DNA from: Helianthus annuus
Taxonomy: Eukaryota > Streptophyta > Magnoliopsida > Asterales > Asteraceae
Direction of reading: 5' to 3'
NCBI RefSeq assembly: GCF_002127325.2
Contig: NC_035433.2
Location: forward strand, 80,790,079 to 80,854,078
Length of the DNA stretch: 64,000 nucleotides
Each line of letters starts with the position of its first letter. Position 1 is the stretch's first letter. The notes under the pieces are model-generated. The model saw only the letters and a program-made list of their open reading frames with translations. It was not told the DNA's origin and ran no database searches. Shown piece by piece: positions 23,693 to 34,545 of the stretch. The translations under genes and the position numbers were made by a program.

Positions 23693-23824
23693 TTCCCCCT
23701 AGATAGACAAAATTCGCCCTCGAATTACCAACAGGTTCATCATCAGAAGAATCACCATAATAAGGCAACAGATGTTTCACATTAAACACATCAGAACAAC
23801 GAATATGACTTGGCAGCTTCAGAT
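23693..23824 (-). pseudogene. Ty3/gypsy integrase C-terminal end (fragment)
   Basis: The minus strand reads KLPSHIRCSDVFNVKHLLPYYGDSS and then SRANF before the polypurine run. The order HIRxSDVFNVxxLxPY is the usual end of Reina/CRM-like chromovirus integrases. About 40 codons remain; everything upstream was lost at about 23824, where AT-rich foldback DNA starts. The frame runs on through the polypurine tract into the LTR, ending at TGA 23633-23631. Confidence 0.65.
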
Positions 23825-24873
23825 GAATTCAAAAATAAAAAAAATTCGAGTAACAGTTATCCATGCACATGTGCATATGTATCATTTCTTTGACAAATTC
23901 TGTAATTCATTACAAATATTAGTCAATTGCACTTTCATTTACACTACCACGTGTAATACACTAGTTTTTACGTTAACAATATTAGAAATGCACATGTGCA
24001 TCTATATGTATCAGCATGAAATAAGGTGTTTTGGTACACTACTTTGAATACACTTTCTCTTTCATCTATCATTCCATATATAATACACAAATATGCATAT
24101 GTGCATATGCATCATTTCTTTGACAAATTTCGTAACTCATTACAAATATTAGACAATTACACTTTCATTTACACTACCATATGTAATACACTACTTTCTA
24201 CATTACCAATATTATAAATGCACATGTGCATCTATATGTATCAACATGAAATAAGGTGTTTTGGTACACTACTTTGAATACACTTTCCCTTTCATATATC
24301 ATACCATCCATAATACACTACCATTACCTCCTACCATCCATAATACAATATCATTACCTCCTACCATCCATAATACAACACCATTACCAATATTTAACAA
24401 GTATATCTACACCATTTATACCATCCAATCATCATATTACATCATAAAGTAACAACTATAGCCAAACCATCAACCACTAGATATAACTAACCAAAAAACA
24501 TGTATATGGGCCTACTTCTCCATTCAAAATCACAAACTTTTTGTAACAAAACGTGTTATATCATGGTTATACCTAATGATGCACATGTGCATTTTGAATA
24601 TTGGTAAAGTAAAAAGTAGTGTATTACAGATGGTATTGTAAATTAAAGTGCAATTGTCTATTACTGATAACGTATTACGGAATTTGTTGAAGTAATGATA
24701 CATATGCACATGTGCATGGATAACTGTTACTCGAAAAAAAAAGGTTTTTTTTGTAACTAAATATAGTGATTTTTGTTAAAAAAATCTTAAAAAAAAATTG
24801 TAGTGCTTTTTTGATATTTTTTTAGATTTTATTTTGTGTTCACGTTGTTTCTCGCGGTTCTCGCATGAACCTA

Positions 24874-24878
<5 letters not shown>
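23825..24878. mobile_element. Foldback/TIR element, left end truncated, ending in a TA tract
   Basis: About 165 bp at 23838-24003 recur inverted at 24574-24730. Inside are two 230-bp direct repeats (from about 23863 and 24093), a threefold 30-bp repeat (about 24302-24390), and the 14-bp palindrome ATGCACATGTGCAT at 23863, 23988, 24218, 24579 and 24704. The right end reads GCATGAACCTAACCCT and runs into (TA)n. It has no coding capacity. The ends resemble those of the element at 37432-38130. Superfamily unknown; Micron-like MITEs of rice are also found in TA repeats. Confidence 0.6.

Positions 24879-24935
<57 letters not shown>
24879..24935. repeat. (TA)n microsatellite
   Basis: About 28 TA units between the foldback element and the open frame fragment. 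Confidence 0.98.
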
Positions 24936-24936
<1 letters not shown>

Positions 24937-24939
<3 letters not shown>

Positions 24940-25139
24940 GATAGAAAATTTACAGAATTAAACACACAAGAAGAAGTAGATAATATGATAATAGAATATA
25001 TAACAGACCTAGGAATGACCTATGAAGAAAGCTATAAAAAATTACAAGAATTCTATAATTTACCATTAGTAGAAAGCATTTTACAGGGAAAAACAATGCT
25101 AGTAGATTTTTGTAAACATGAACAAGCCTTTATGGTTAT
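24937..25139 (+). pseudogene. Unidentified reading frame, left piece (split by the copia insertion)
   Basis: I do not recognise this protein. A plus-strand frame is open from the edge of the TA tract (last stop TAG at 24934-24936) to the copia LTR at 25140. It includes MIIEYITDLGMTYEESYKK and later LQEFYNLPLVESILQGK. Composition is Lys/Glu/Ile-rich and looks coding-like, with no simple repeat. The right piece lies at 37056-37423, across the copia element. The surroundings (TA tracts on both sides) recall known endogenous pararetrovirus sites, but I see no diagnostic motif, so the family stays open. Confidence 0.5.
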
Positions 25140-25470
25140 TGTTGATACATATTATGTGGACGCGACTCGGTTCGACTTGGTTTCGACACGGTTAGGTTCG
25201 GCTCAAGCCCGACGTCACGACATTCCTCCGTTGTGCGCCCCAGAGTTCGACACGCGAAGCACGGAGAGCCGAGAACGTTTCCCGCTTGACACATCATCAT
25301 GACATCATCATGATGATGTCATGATGATGTCATAAGTTGGCTAATCTTACAATTTGGTGAATACAGAGAACATGGACGTGCATGTGACATGACTTTGGGC
25401 CAATCAGAATGCAACATGGGCTGAAACAATTCCTTCAACTGGGCCGAACTCATATTTGCCAACATGTATG

Positions 25471-25575
25471 TCGACGAAACACACTTGTTTCGTTGACTTT
25501 GAAGTGTTTCGTCGACAACAATGGGTTTCGCCGATTCACTGTTCCGTTTCGTCTTCTGTTCCATCCCTATATAAA
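25471..25575 (+). promoter_or_regulatory. Copia promoter: GTTTCGTCGA motifs and TATA box
   Basis: TATATAAA at 25568-25575 is a good TATA box. In the 100 bp before it are five copies or variants of GTTTCGTCGA: inverted at 25471, direct at 25487, 25506, 25525 and 25546. The same layout is in the 3' LTR (TATA at 36766-36773). Transcription would start about 30 bp downstream. Confidence 0.65.
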
Positions 25576-25764
25576 CAGCAAGCTGAGACAGAACACCAGA
25601 CCCGTGTGAGTGAGACAGAACTGAGCAGAAAAACTAGAGAGAGAGTGTAGTGAGAGAAAGTTCCGGTGAGCTTTGTATTTGTCGAATATTGTACCGAAAC
25701 TTTGTCGAAATCAATACACGTAACTATTAATCGTTGATATCTTTACGTATTGTTCACTTTCTCG

Positions 25765-26172
25765 CATGGTTCTAAAACAAGGTCTCCTAGGTCGAGTACT
25801 CCCCGAGTAGTCGCTACAAGGTAGGCTGCCGAGGCGACTTTCTTCAACTCCGACTAATTACTCGGAATCGATCAAATGCGGTCAACATTGGCCAAAATCG
25901 GATATAGTAGGTCAACTCGGGCCGAGTTTGACTTAAAATAAAATAAAACATAATTTCTATGCCTACCATATTAAAGAATGAATATCAATTTCACGTATTT
26001 TGTTATAAATATTAGTAAATTTATGTTATTTGACATATATTTAATTTCCGAAAACTAATTTCTTTACGATTTGGCATCTCCGAGTACTCCCCTTGTACTC
26101 TCCGGCTAGGCCGAATACTCTCAACTCCCCCGTCGACCGACTAAGGAGCGCCTAGCGACTTTTACAACAATG
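25765..26172. mobile_element. 408-bp hAT-type non-autonomous transposon in the 5' LTR
   Basis: Absent from the 3' LTR. It is flanked by the 8-bp duplication CTTTCTCG (25757-25764 and 26173-26180). Ends are CATGGTTCTAAAA and, read from the other side, CATTGTTGTAAAA, matching at 11 of 13 positions. An 8-bp target duplication is typical of hAT elements. No coding capacity. Confidence 0.88.
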
Positions 26173-26273
26173 CTTTCTCGATCTCGGTTTGCATCTCCGG
26201 TTGGATTCCGCACAACCGGGTGTGTTCGATAACAAGGATTAGGCGACTAGATCCTCCCCTAGCCGGACCTACA

Positions 26274-27224
26274 AGTGGTATCAGAGCCTTGGCTCTTCTC
26301 CTTGTTAAAACCGAGTTGTTTTCGGGTTGTTTTCGGGTTGTTTTCGGGTCTTTGAGGTTTATATTTTCTGGAAAATAAACTCTTAAAAACTGTTGAATGT
26401 TGTTTGTTTGCTAAAATTTTTATCAAAAAAACCTTGTTTCTTTGCATGATTACATAGTAAAACCGGGTTTTTAGTGAAAGTTTTGTGCGAATTGTTGTTC
26501 GGAAAATTTATCGGTCACCGGAATCTTCAAACCTTCATCGTGTTCTTCAGAAATATTCAAAGAGTTCTTCATAATATAAACTTTTTGATTCGTTGAAAAC
26601 TCACTGTTTAAGTTGTTGTTGATTAAAAATAAAATAGAATTGGATTAAAATATGTGTGACCATGCTTTGGTTGGTGAGCTCACCATGCTAAAAGTTTGAA
26701 ATTGTGTCACAAAGTAGTGTGCTTGTCAAAGGAGTTGAAAAGTCTCACCATATTCTCCAATTCTTTCAATCTTATCCATTCAGTTTCGTGGACCGAAAAG
26801 AACATTCACTTTCGTCGACATCTTTGAGTTTCGTCGGAGGTCTTTCACAATTTAGAGTTTCGTCGATCATTAACTTGTTTCGTCGATTAATCATCTTCAA
26901 CTAGTTTCGTCTCACACAAACAATCCTGTTTCATCGCTTATTTACCGTTCTCGTCGGGTTTCAAACACAAGTTTGTTTCGTCGGACATTCAATCAGTTTT
27001 GTCGGCCAACCTTTAAAAATCAGTTTCGTCATCCAACATTAACATATCGGTTTAGTGGACATCAAACAGCAGTCAGTTTCGCCATCAAAGTCTGTTTCGT
27101 GGATCATATCTATTTCGTCACAGATTGTAAACACTGTTGTCAAAGTTTTAACAGAAGATTGCAAAAGTGTGCTAACTGCTTGTTTCAAGTGATTTCTTCA
27201 GGTATTCATCTGTGCATATTCAAA
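26274..27224 (+). promoter_or_regulatory. Copia primer-binding site and leader with GTTTCGTCG motif array
   Basis: The primer site TGGTATCAGAGCC (26276-26288) pairs with initiator tRNA-Met. The leader is about 940 nt. From 26783 to 27122 about 15 copies of GTTTCGTCG or one- or two-base variants occur in one orientation at 17-29 nt spacing (near 26783, 26810, 26828, 26857, 26877, 26903, 26928, 26947, 26974, 26995, 27022, 27050, 27076, 27093, 27112). The reading frame through part of it is open but has no conserved start. Confidence 0.8.
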
Positions 27225-29735
27225 ATGAATCTGGATTGGTGGGGTAATGCGTCTACGGCAGAAAGTAAGTATAGAAGTACGGGTTTGTCGCCATCGTGGG
27301 CCGAATCTCCCGCACCTGTTTCTTCGCAAGTGAATCCAGTTTCGACAGGTCAATGGGTGTTTGTTTCAAATCAAACTCCAAGTATTCAAAGCATTCTCTT
27401 AAGCGAAAGCGAGACCGGAAGTCTAAATCGCCCACCGAAATTGATGCACATAAATGAATATCCTGGATGGGTAGATAGATTCCATACATATGTCCTTGGG
27501 CAAAACACGGAATTGTGGTTACGTTTTACCACAGATTTCGATCAAGCTCTCGAGGTTGCCGCTTCAACTGCTGCTACATTTGCCGATCTTTCGGAAGACC
27601 AGAAAAAGGCATATGATTTAGAAAAGAAGGCATATGCTATTCTAACTCAGGCGTTAAGCAAGGATATCTATCATCAATTTGTCAGCTTCAAAACGACAAA
27701 GCGATTATGGGATGCATTGAAAACGAGAGGTGTAGGAAATGAAGCGACACGCCAATTGCGACACGACATACTCAAGAAAGAGTTTGATGGCTTCACATGT
27801 ATGGAAAAAGAATCTTTGGGAGATTTGACAAGTCGGTTTTATCACTTGCTGACTGAATTGGGTAATTATGGGGTAGTAACAACTCCAGCAGAGGTAGTCA
27901 CAAAGTTTGCCGATGCATTGCCACCTCAATGGAATAGTTTCTTGGAAATCCTGAAATACAATGGCGTATTGGCTACGACAAATATCAATGACTTCGTTCA
28001 GCTCTTGGAAAACAAAGATTAGGAAGAAACTCTAAAGGCGAAAAGGGTTCCAGTGCCACAAAATCCTGATATGTATTATGGAACTTCCAGCACTTCTGCA
28101 AGACCAGTTTCACATGCTCCACTTCAAACGGCGTTTGTTACTAGCACAGATTTATATGGCAATCCGATACAAGTTCCAGTAAAGCCAGCTCCAATAACAG
28201 ACTTGTATGGAAATCCTCTACAACCAGCCCCACAACAACAAGTCTATCGGCCATCTACTGTAGAAACTGATTTATACGGGAATCCACTTCCTGTTCAACA
28301 ACAAGCTTGTTATGGAAGCACATCATCTGCTGGTCAGCCATCAAAGTCAAATACAGTACGGCTCGACACTTCAAGCTTTTCGAAAGTAAGTGTTGAAGTA
28401 GCAAAAGAACATATGGAGCTACTGAACACCTTGGTGAGCGCGTATTGTAGGTTAATAGAAGGTCAGATTGGAAACATCAATCTGACACAGGAAGATTATC
28501 AGCAGATCGATAAGGAGGAAATGGATTTGATGGATATCAAATGGGCTTTCGCAAGTGCTGTAAGGCAAGCAAAGGACTTTATGGAAAGGACTGGTGGAAC
28601 CAGCTTGGAAAGCAAGAAAGACACCAAGTATGGGTTCGATAAGCAGTCAGTCAAGTGCTTCAACTGTGGTGAACGAGGTCACTTCAAGAGAGAATGTACA
28701 AAGCCAGCTCAGCATGGAACCAGAATCTGTTCAGGAATCAAGGCAATCAAGGCAACCAATAGAATCAGAACAGGAATAACGAGCGTACGTTGATACCTGT
28801 TAACAACCCAAGTCAAGCAAGACCATCAAATGCCAACCAGGCTCTTGTGGTTCAAGTAGATGAAGGTTGTGATTGGTCAATTCAGTTGGGAAATGATACT
28901 CCAGATGGAACAGCTTGTTTTGCTGAGGTTGTCAAGGATCTTAAACACGCCAGTGGTGGAGAATCTTCCACCAATGGTGATGAATCTTCTGAAGACGAAG
29001 ACAGTTCTGGTTATAGTAGAAGCTCAGATGAAGAATCCTCGACTTCAGGCGATGATCATTTGGATGACACGTCAAGTGTGTCAGTCAATGCAGATGTTGA
29101 TGAGCTATTGGAAGAAGCTGCAGCAGGAAAATAGAAGATCTATATTGGTGGATCAAGCTGCTTATTCTTCTTCTTCTCTTCATTCAGCCTTTATGGCTAA
29201 TGTTGGCAGTTCATCAAGTCAGGTATGTGTCGATGAACCTACTGTTGTTGATTGTGGTAATTGTGCTAGCTTAAGTGTTAAATGTGCTGATTTGGATGCA
29301 AATATGTCTGAGTTGCAAAGCAAACATGATGCTTTAAAAGCTAATTTGTTTGACTTGCAAAACAAACATGTTTCTTTGGATGCTAAGTGGTGTGATTTGC
29401 AAAGCAAACATGAGGCTTTGCAAAACATGTATGATGTGACATTCATCCACAACCAAAAGTTGACAGTAGATCTTTCTAAATGCACAAAAGCCAACATGTT
29501 TTATGAAAACCATGAAAAGGAATTTAAATCGGTGATTGAAAAATTAAAGAAAAATAAAATCGAGCTGACAAAAATGGTTTCAAGAAAACAAACTGACATA
29601 AATTTGTATATCAATCGCCTTGAGATAATGCAAAAAGAGATGGCTTGTGTTAAAACTGAAAGTGAGGCGATCCAGCTCAAGTTAGACAGTTATTTAAGCT
29701 CTAGCTATGTGTTGGATCACATCATTGATTTTTAG
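27225..29735 (+). pseudogene. Copia gag, first part with zinc knuckle and coiled coil (broken)
   Basis: The ATG at 27225 (MNLDWWGNAS) begins Gag. The core includes KKAYDLEKKAYAILTQAL (about 27606) and LPPQWNSFLEILKYNGVL. Then come repeats of TDLYGNP (three or four copies, 28147-28290), EEMDLMDIKWAFASAVRQ, and knuckle CFNCGERGHFKREC (about 28659-28700). An acidic Ser-rich stretch follows. Then a coiled coil with three 14-residue repeats starting LQSKH/LQNKH (42-bp period at 29313, 29355, 29397), and EFKSVIEKLKKNKIEL. Stops at 28020-28022, 29132-29134 and 29733-29735 and a frameshift near 28725 break it. Such a long Gag is typical of SIRE-like elements. Confidence 0.88.
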
Positions 29736-31107
29736 AAAGAGAAACGGGATGTCACATGCATTGGATATAAGAAATGTCCACCACCTGTGAGACACAATTA
29801 TGATGCCATGCCTGATGAAGAGGATAGAACTTACTTTGAACCATCTGTTCCTTTAGACGTTGAGGAATTTGCGACCGGACTTGGATACAAGAAGGAAGTA
29901 TCATCAGATTCGGATGTGTCAGCAGATACAAGTGTGTCTTCTGCTGAACAGAATCAGGATCCTCCAGTTATTGTTGAGGATGCTGATTCTTCTGATGATG
30001 AATCCGATGATACTGGCTCAGCAAAGTCTGATGCGGTAATCAAAGAAGAGGACATACCTCTTGAGAATCATATTCTATGTGATCCTCTCGCAAAACCCGC
30101 TAAGACTGTTCCAATCGAGTCCACGTCTGCAAAAGAGTCTGAGAGTGTGAATTTGCTGTACACTCTTTTTGGTGATGATAAAATCTATTCTGACAAAGAT
30201 TTTCCGATTAAAAATGTAAATCAATCTTTAATCAGTAAAGTTTTTGAAAATTCGACAAGTAAGTTTTTGGGAAAGTCGGGTTCACATGTTGTGGTAACAC
30301 AGTGCCCTCCGATTCCAAAGGCCAAAGTTCGAAAACAATATGGCAATCAGAAATTACCGACAGTGAAAAAGCAGCAAAATCACACCAAACCAATAGGTAA
30401 ATCACCGACTCAAGGTCAAAAGAAACAGACCCAAAAGAAGAACAAGAAGGTGAACTTTGTGAAATCAAAGGGAATGGACAAAATTGAAACATTTGAAAAC
30501 AAATCTAACTTAGATTTTGTTAAGCAATCAAAAGTGTTGAAAAGAAATGAACCAAACAGTTCAAAACCTAGTACCTCGGGATCACAAAGTTCATCATCGA
30601 CAAGACAATCACATGTTACTTCGGGGTTTGTTGAAGGAAGATCTTGTTTTGAATGTGGTGAAATTGGGCATATTATTCGAAATTATCCATATCTTCATAA
30701 GTTAAAAGCCAAAGTTGATGATCCCCGTTAACGAAATTACCAAAAGCGATCTATTTCTGCAAAACAAGATCCCCGCCTTGTAAGAGAAAGGGAAAAGAAA
30801 CAGAAACGCCAACAAGTCAATGTAATTGAGAAAGCACTTAAGACTGATGTGGTTCAAAAACAATCTGTTTCAGTTAAACTAGAAAGTTCAAAGTTTCAAA
30901 AACTTCAAACAATCACGAAGTTAAATTTTCAAACAATCAAACTGGTAAAACTCAACAGACGTGGAAACCTAAAATGACCACAAATTCAGGGGGACCATCA
31001 CAATTTCCTAACCATCGAAAAGAGGAAGTAATTGTTGTCGATGAAAATGGAAGACCCAAGACCACAATGGCTTGGGTCCCCATATCCAACTAATCATGTG
31101 AGTTCAT
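29736..31107 (+). pseudogene. Copia gag, second part with a defective second zinc knuckle
   Basis: Same polyprotein after the nonsense codon at 29733. MRHNYDAMPDEED, EEFATGLGYK, ENHILCDPLA, KDFPIKNVNQSLISKVFEN and a Lys/Gln/Ser-rich basic stretch are readable, then CFECGEIGHIIRNY (about 30646-30690). In a CCHC knuckle the last residue should be Cys; here it is Tyr. The frame stops at TAA 30729-30731. The remaining bases to the protease are decayed linker ending near TTMAWVPIS before 31092. The sister fragment at 22549-23166 covers the first half only. Confidence 0.8.
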
Positions 31108-33012
31108 GTGCAGGGTGTTCCAGGAGGAACTATCAGTAGTCATTGGATTGTTGATAGTGGGGCATCCAGGCACATGACAGGCGACATGAAGCTTCTCTAC
31201 GACGTCAAATCTATTAGAGGAGGTTATGTTGCTTTTGCTGGAGATAAAGGCGGATATATTACTGGTGAAGGAATGATATCCAACGGGGTTGTAAGCTTTG
31301 ATAAGATCAACTTTGTACAACAACTTGATCATAATCTTCTCAGCGTTTCACAAATCTGTGATTAGAAGTTTTCAATACACTTTGATGCAAATGGATGTTA
31401 TGTGCTGAAACCCGGCTTCAAGATTCCAAAAGAATGGATTCTCTTATCAGCTCCAAGGATAAATGATTTGTATGTCCTTGATATGAGCCAAGCTATTACA
31501 ACGTCTGCACAAGCAACCTGTTTCGTTTCCAAAGCCACAGAAAAAGACTCAATCTCTTGGCACAGACGAATGGGTCACATTCACTTACGTAAAATGAATC
31601 ATTTGGTGTCAAAGTTATTGGTGAATGGTGTTCCTCTTAAAAACTTCCATCTTCAAGACGTCTGTGTTTCATGACAGAAAGGAAAACAAACGAAGAAGCG
31701 ACACCCTTCTAAGAAGATCAACACGGTGGCCGTTCCGCTCGAACGTTTGCACATGGATTTGTTCGGTCCTGTCAAGCATAAAAGCATCCGGAATGATCAA
31801 TATTGCCTCGTGATAACTGATGATTATTCAAGATTTTCTTGGGTGGCGTTCATGGCACACAAGAGCGAAACTTTCGGTATTATCAAAAACTTAATCATTC
31901 AGATTGAGAATTTGTATAAGTTGAAGGTTAGACGGATACGTAGCGACAATGGTACTGAATTTAAAAATCATGCCATGGCGGAGTTTTGCACTTCAAAAGG
32001 TATTCTTTACGAATTTAGTGCGGCTTATACTCCTCAACAGAATGGCGTCGCTGAACGTAAAAACCGTACATTGATCGAGACTGCTAGGACGATGTTAGTA
32101 GAGTCACAGTTGTCGATTCCATTCTGGACTGAAGCTGTGGCCTCTGCATGTTACACGTTAAACCGAGTCCTTATAGTCAAAAGGCACAACAAGACCTGCT
32201 TTGAGTTTCTTAACAAACGGAAACCAGATTTGTCATATCTTGAACCGTTTGGAGCTCCGTGCACAATAATCGATCCTAATGGAAAGTTTGGGGCAAAAGC
32301 AATTGAAGGATACTTTCTTGGGTATGCCACCCCGAACTTAAGAGTCTGGAATCTAGAGACTAAAAGGGTCGAGGAATGGTCTGAGGTCAGAGTACAAAGG
32401 CACACATTGCCAGTCAAGTGTCCTGGTCAGCCTTGGATGTTTGAGTACGATGACTTTTTAAATTCGATCAATGTTGAAGCAGTTGAAGAAAATGTTGCGG
32501 CAAGGATGTTTTTCGAGAGTGACAACGCAACAGATTCACCGTTGGTTCGTCCAATTATTGTCAATCAAGAACCATCTTCAGTGAACAATAATGCTCTCGA
32601 CAATGAGGATTTTCACGATGCTACCGAATTGAACGAATCTTCAGAGGATGAGGAATTTCTCGATGCGGATCAAGAAGCTCCAACAACAGCAGTTCATGGT
32701 ACTTCAGAGGCTACACCTCCAGTGGACGCCTCTAGAACAGCTGAAGCTACTGCATCATCCTCTTCGTCAATTCCGGGTATTGAATTGGTTGTTGATCTCA
32801 ATCTCAACAATCTGGGTACAAATATTCCAGTTCAAGATAATCCAGAAACAAGGATTCACAATACCCATCCTCAACAAAACATCATCGGAAATGTACAGAG
32901 TGGCATTCAAACAAGAAACATGTTGCGAAACAACAACAACGCAGGCTTGTATGCGACTATTCGAGAATCTGGTCAACAGAATGATTGGTCTTTTGCGTGT
33001 TATGTCTCATAG
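31108..33012 (+). pseudogene. Copia protease, pre-integrase and integrase (broken)
   Basis: Protease catalytic motif WIVDSGASRHMTG (about 31144-31182). After TAG 31363-31365 the pre-integrase domain WHRRMGHIHLRKMNHL (about 31558-31605). After TGA 31672-31674 the integrase core in the same frame: MDLFGPV (about 31753), ITDDYSRFSW, RSDNGTEFKN (about 31939-31970) and the glutamate in PQQNGVAERKNRT (about 32032-32070). It then has the WTEAVASACYTLNR block, FLGYAT and an acidic variable linker. Frame ends at TAG 33010-33012. All three acidic active-site residues are present. Confidence 0.92.
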
Positions 33013-34545
33013 GAAGAGCCAAGAACTTGGAAAGAAGCTTTGAAAGATATCTCTTGGGTTGAAGCAATGTAGGAAGAACTGCAACAATTCCAGAAACTTG
33101 GTGTCTGGAAGCTCGTAGAGAAACCTACTGGTTATAAGAAGATTGGTACCCGTTGGGTGTATAGATGCAAAAAGGACGACCGTGGAGTAGTTATCCGAAA
33201 CAAAGCAAGATTAGTTGTTCATGGTTTTCGTCAGATTGAAGGGATCGACTACAACAAATTTTATGCACCTGTTGCACGTCTGGAAGCAATTCGGATCTTT
33301 CAGGCTTATGCCTCATTCAAAGGATTCAAGGTTTACCAGATGGACGTCAAAAGTGCATTCTTACATGGTGTAGCTGAAGAAGAGGTGTACGTCGAACAGC
33401 CTCCAGGTTTTGAAGATCCTATCCATCCCGATCGGGTTTGGTTGCTCAACAAAGCTCTCTATGGTCTACATCAAGCACCACGAGCTTGGTATGCAACCTT
33501 ATCTAATTATCTGCTGGAGAATGGATTTCGCAGAGGTCTTATCGATTGTACTCTTTTAATCAAAGAACAAGATGGAGATCTTCTACTGGTACAGGTATAC
33601 GTTGATGATATTATATTTGGTTCTACTAATGATGTTTTGTGTAGGAATTTCGAGCGTATTATGCAGGATAAATTCGAGATGAGTGCTATGGGGGAAATGA
33701 CTTTCTTTTTGGGCCTACAAGTGCAACAAACTGAGTCTGGGATATTCATCCATCAGACTAAATATGTTGGTGACATCTTGAGCCGGTTCCAGATGTCTGA
33801 TGCAACGCCCATCGGTACCCCATTGCAGCAAAATCACGGAATTAATCCAGACTTGAAGGGTGAAGCTGTTAGCCCCTCATACTACCGCGCGATGATCGGA
33901 TCTCTCATGTACCTCAGAGCATCAAGACCAGATATAATGTACCCAATATGCCTGCTTGCCAGATATCAAGTCAACCCGAAGGCCTCACATCTTGCAGCTG
34001 TAAAAAGGATTTTTCGTTATTTGAAGGGTTGCCCTGACACCGGTTTATGGTACCCTAGGGATAATAACTTTGACTTGATAGCTTTCAGTGATTCTGATTT
34101 TGGCGGATGCAAAATCGACGGCAAATCCACAACGGCTGGATGTCAGTTTTTGGGAAATCGCCTAGTCACATGGTAGTGCAAGAAGCAGACGTGTGTCGCT
34201 ACATCAACATGCGAAGCTGAATACATTGCTGCCTCAAGTTGTTGCTCCCAAGTCCTGTGGATCCAACAACAATTGCGCAACTACGGTTTTGAATTCCTAA
34301 CTACTCCTATTTACGTTGATAATTCTGCTGCCTTACAGATCACTAGAAATCCTGTGCAACATTCAAAGCCCAAACACATCGAAATCAAATATCACTTCAT
34401 ACGTGATTGATTTGATAAAAGGCTAATCGATGTTGTTAAGGTCCACACCGATGACCAACGTGCCGACTTTTTTACCAAAGCATTTGACAAATCAAGATTT
34501 GACTTTTTATTATTGGTAAACGGCATTAGGGTCAAGCAAGAGTAA
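33013..34545 (+). pseudogene. Copia reverse transcriptase and RNase H (broken)
   Basis: Same frame as integrase. A TAG lies at 33070-33072. RT begins around [20 protein letters not shown]. Readable are [48 protein letters not shown] and the catalytic YVDDIIFGS (about 33598-33624). RNase H shows [18 protein letters not shown] (about 34093-34145), then TAG 34174-34176, STCEAEYIA, the NPVQHSKPKHIEIKYHFIRD block, a TGA at 34408-34410, and ADFFTKAFDK near the end at TAA 34543-34545. In many relatives the FLG motif before the stop is followed by W-C/S-KKQ, so the stop replaces one residue. Confidence 0.92.

Larger units (their letters stand above)
25140..26273 (+). repeat. Copia 5' LTR, 1134 bp including a 416-bp insertion
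   Basis: Ends ACCTACA before AG and the primer site. Without the insert (25765-26180) it is 718 bp, against 752 bp for the 3' copy; the gap is explained by a short tandem expansion in the 3' copy and an extra 12-bp ATGATG-type unit here (near 25305-25330). Confidence 0.92.
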
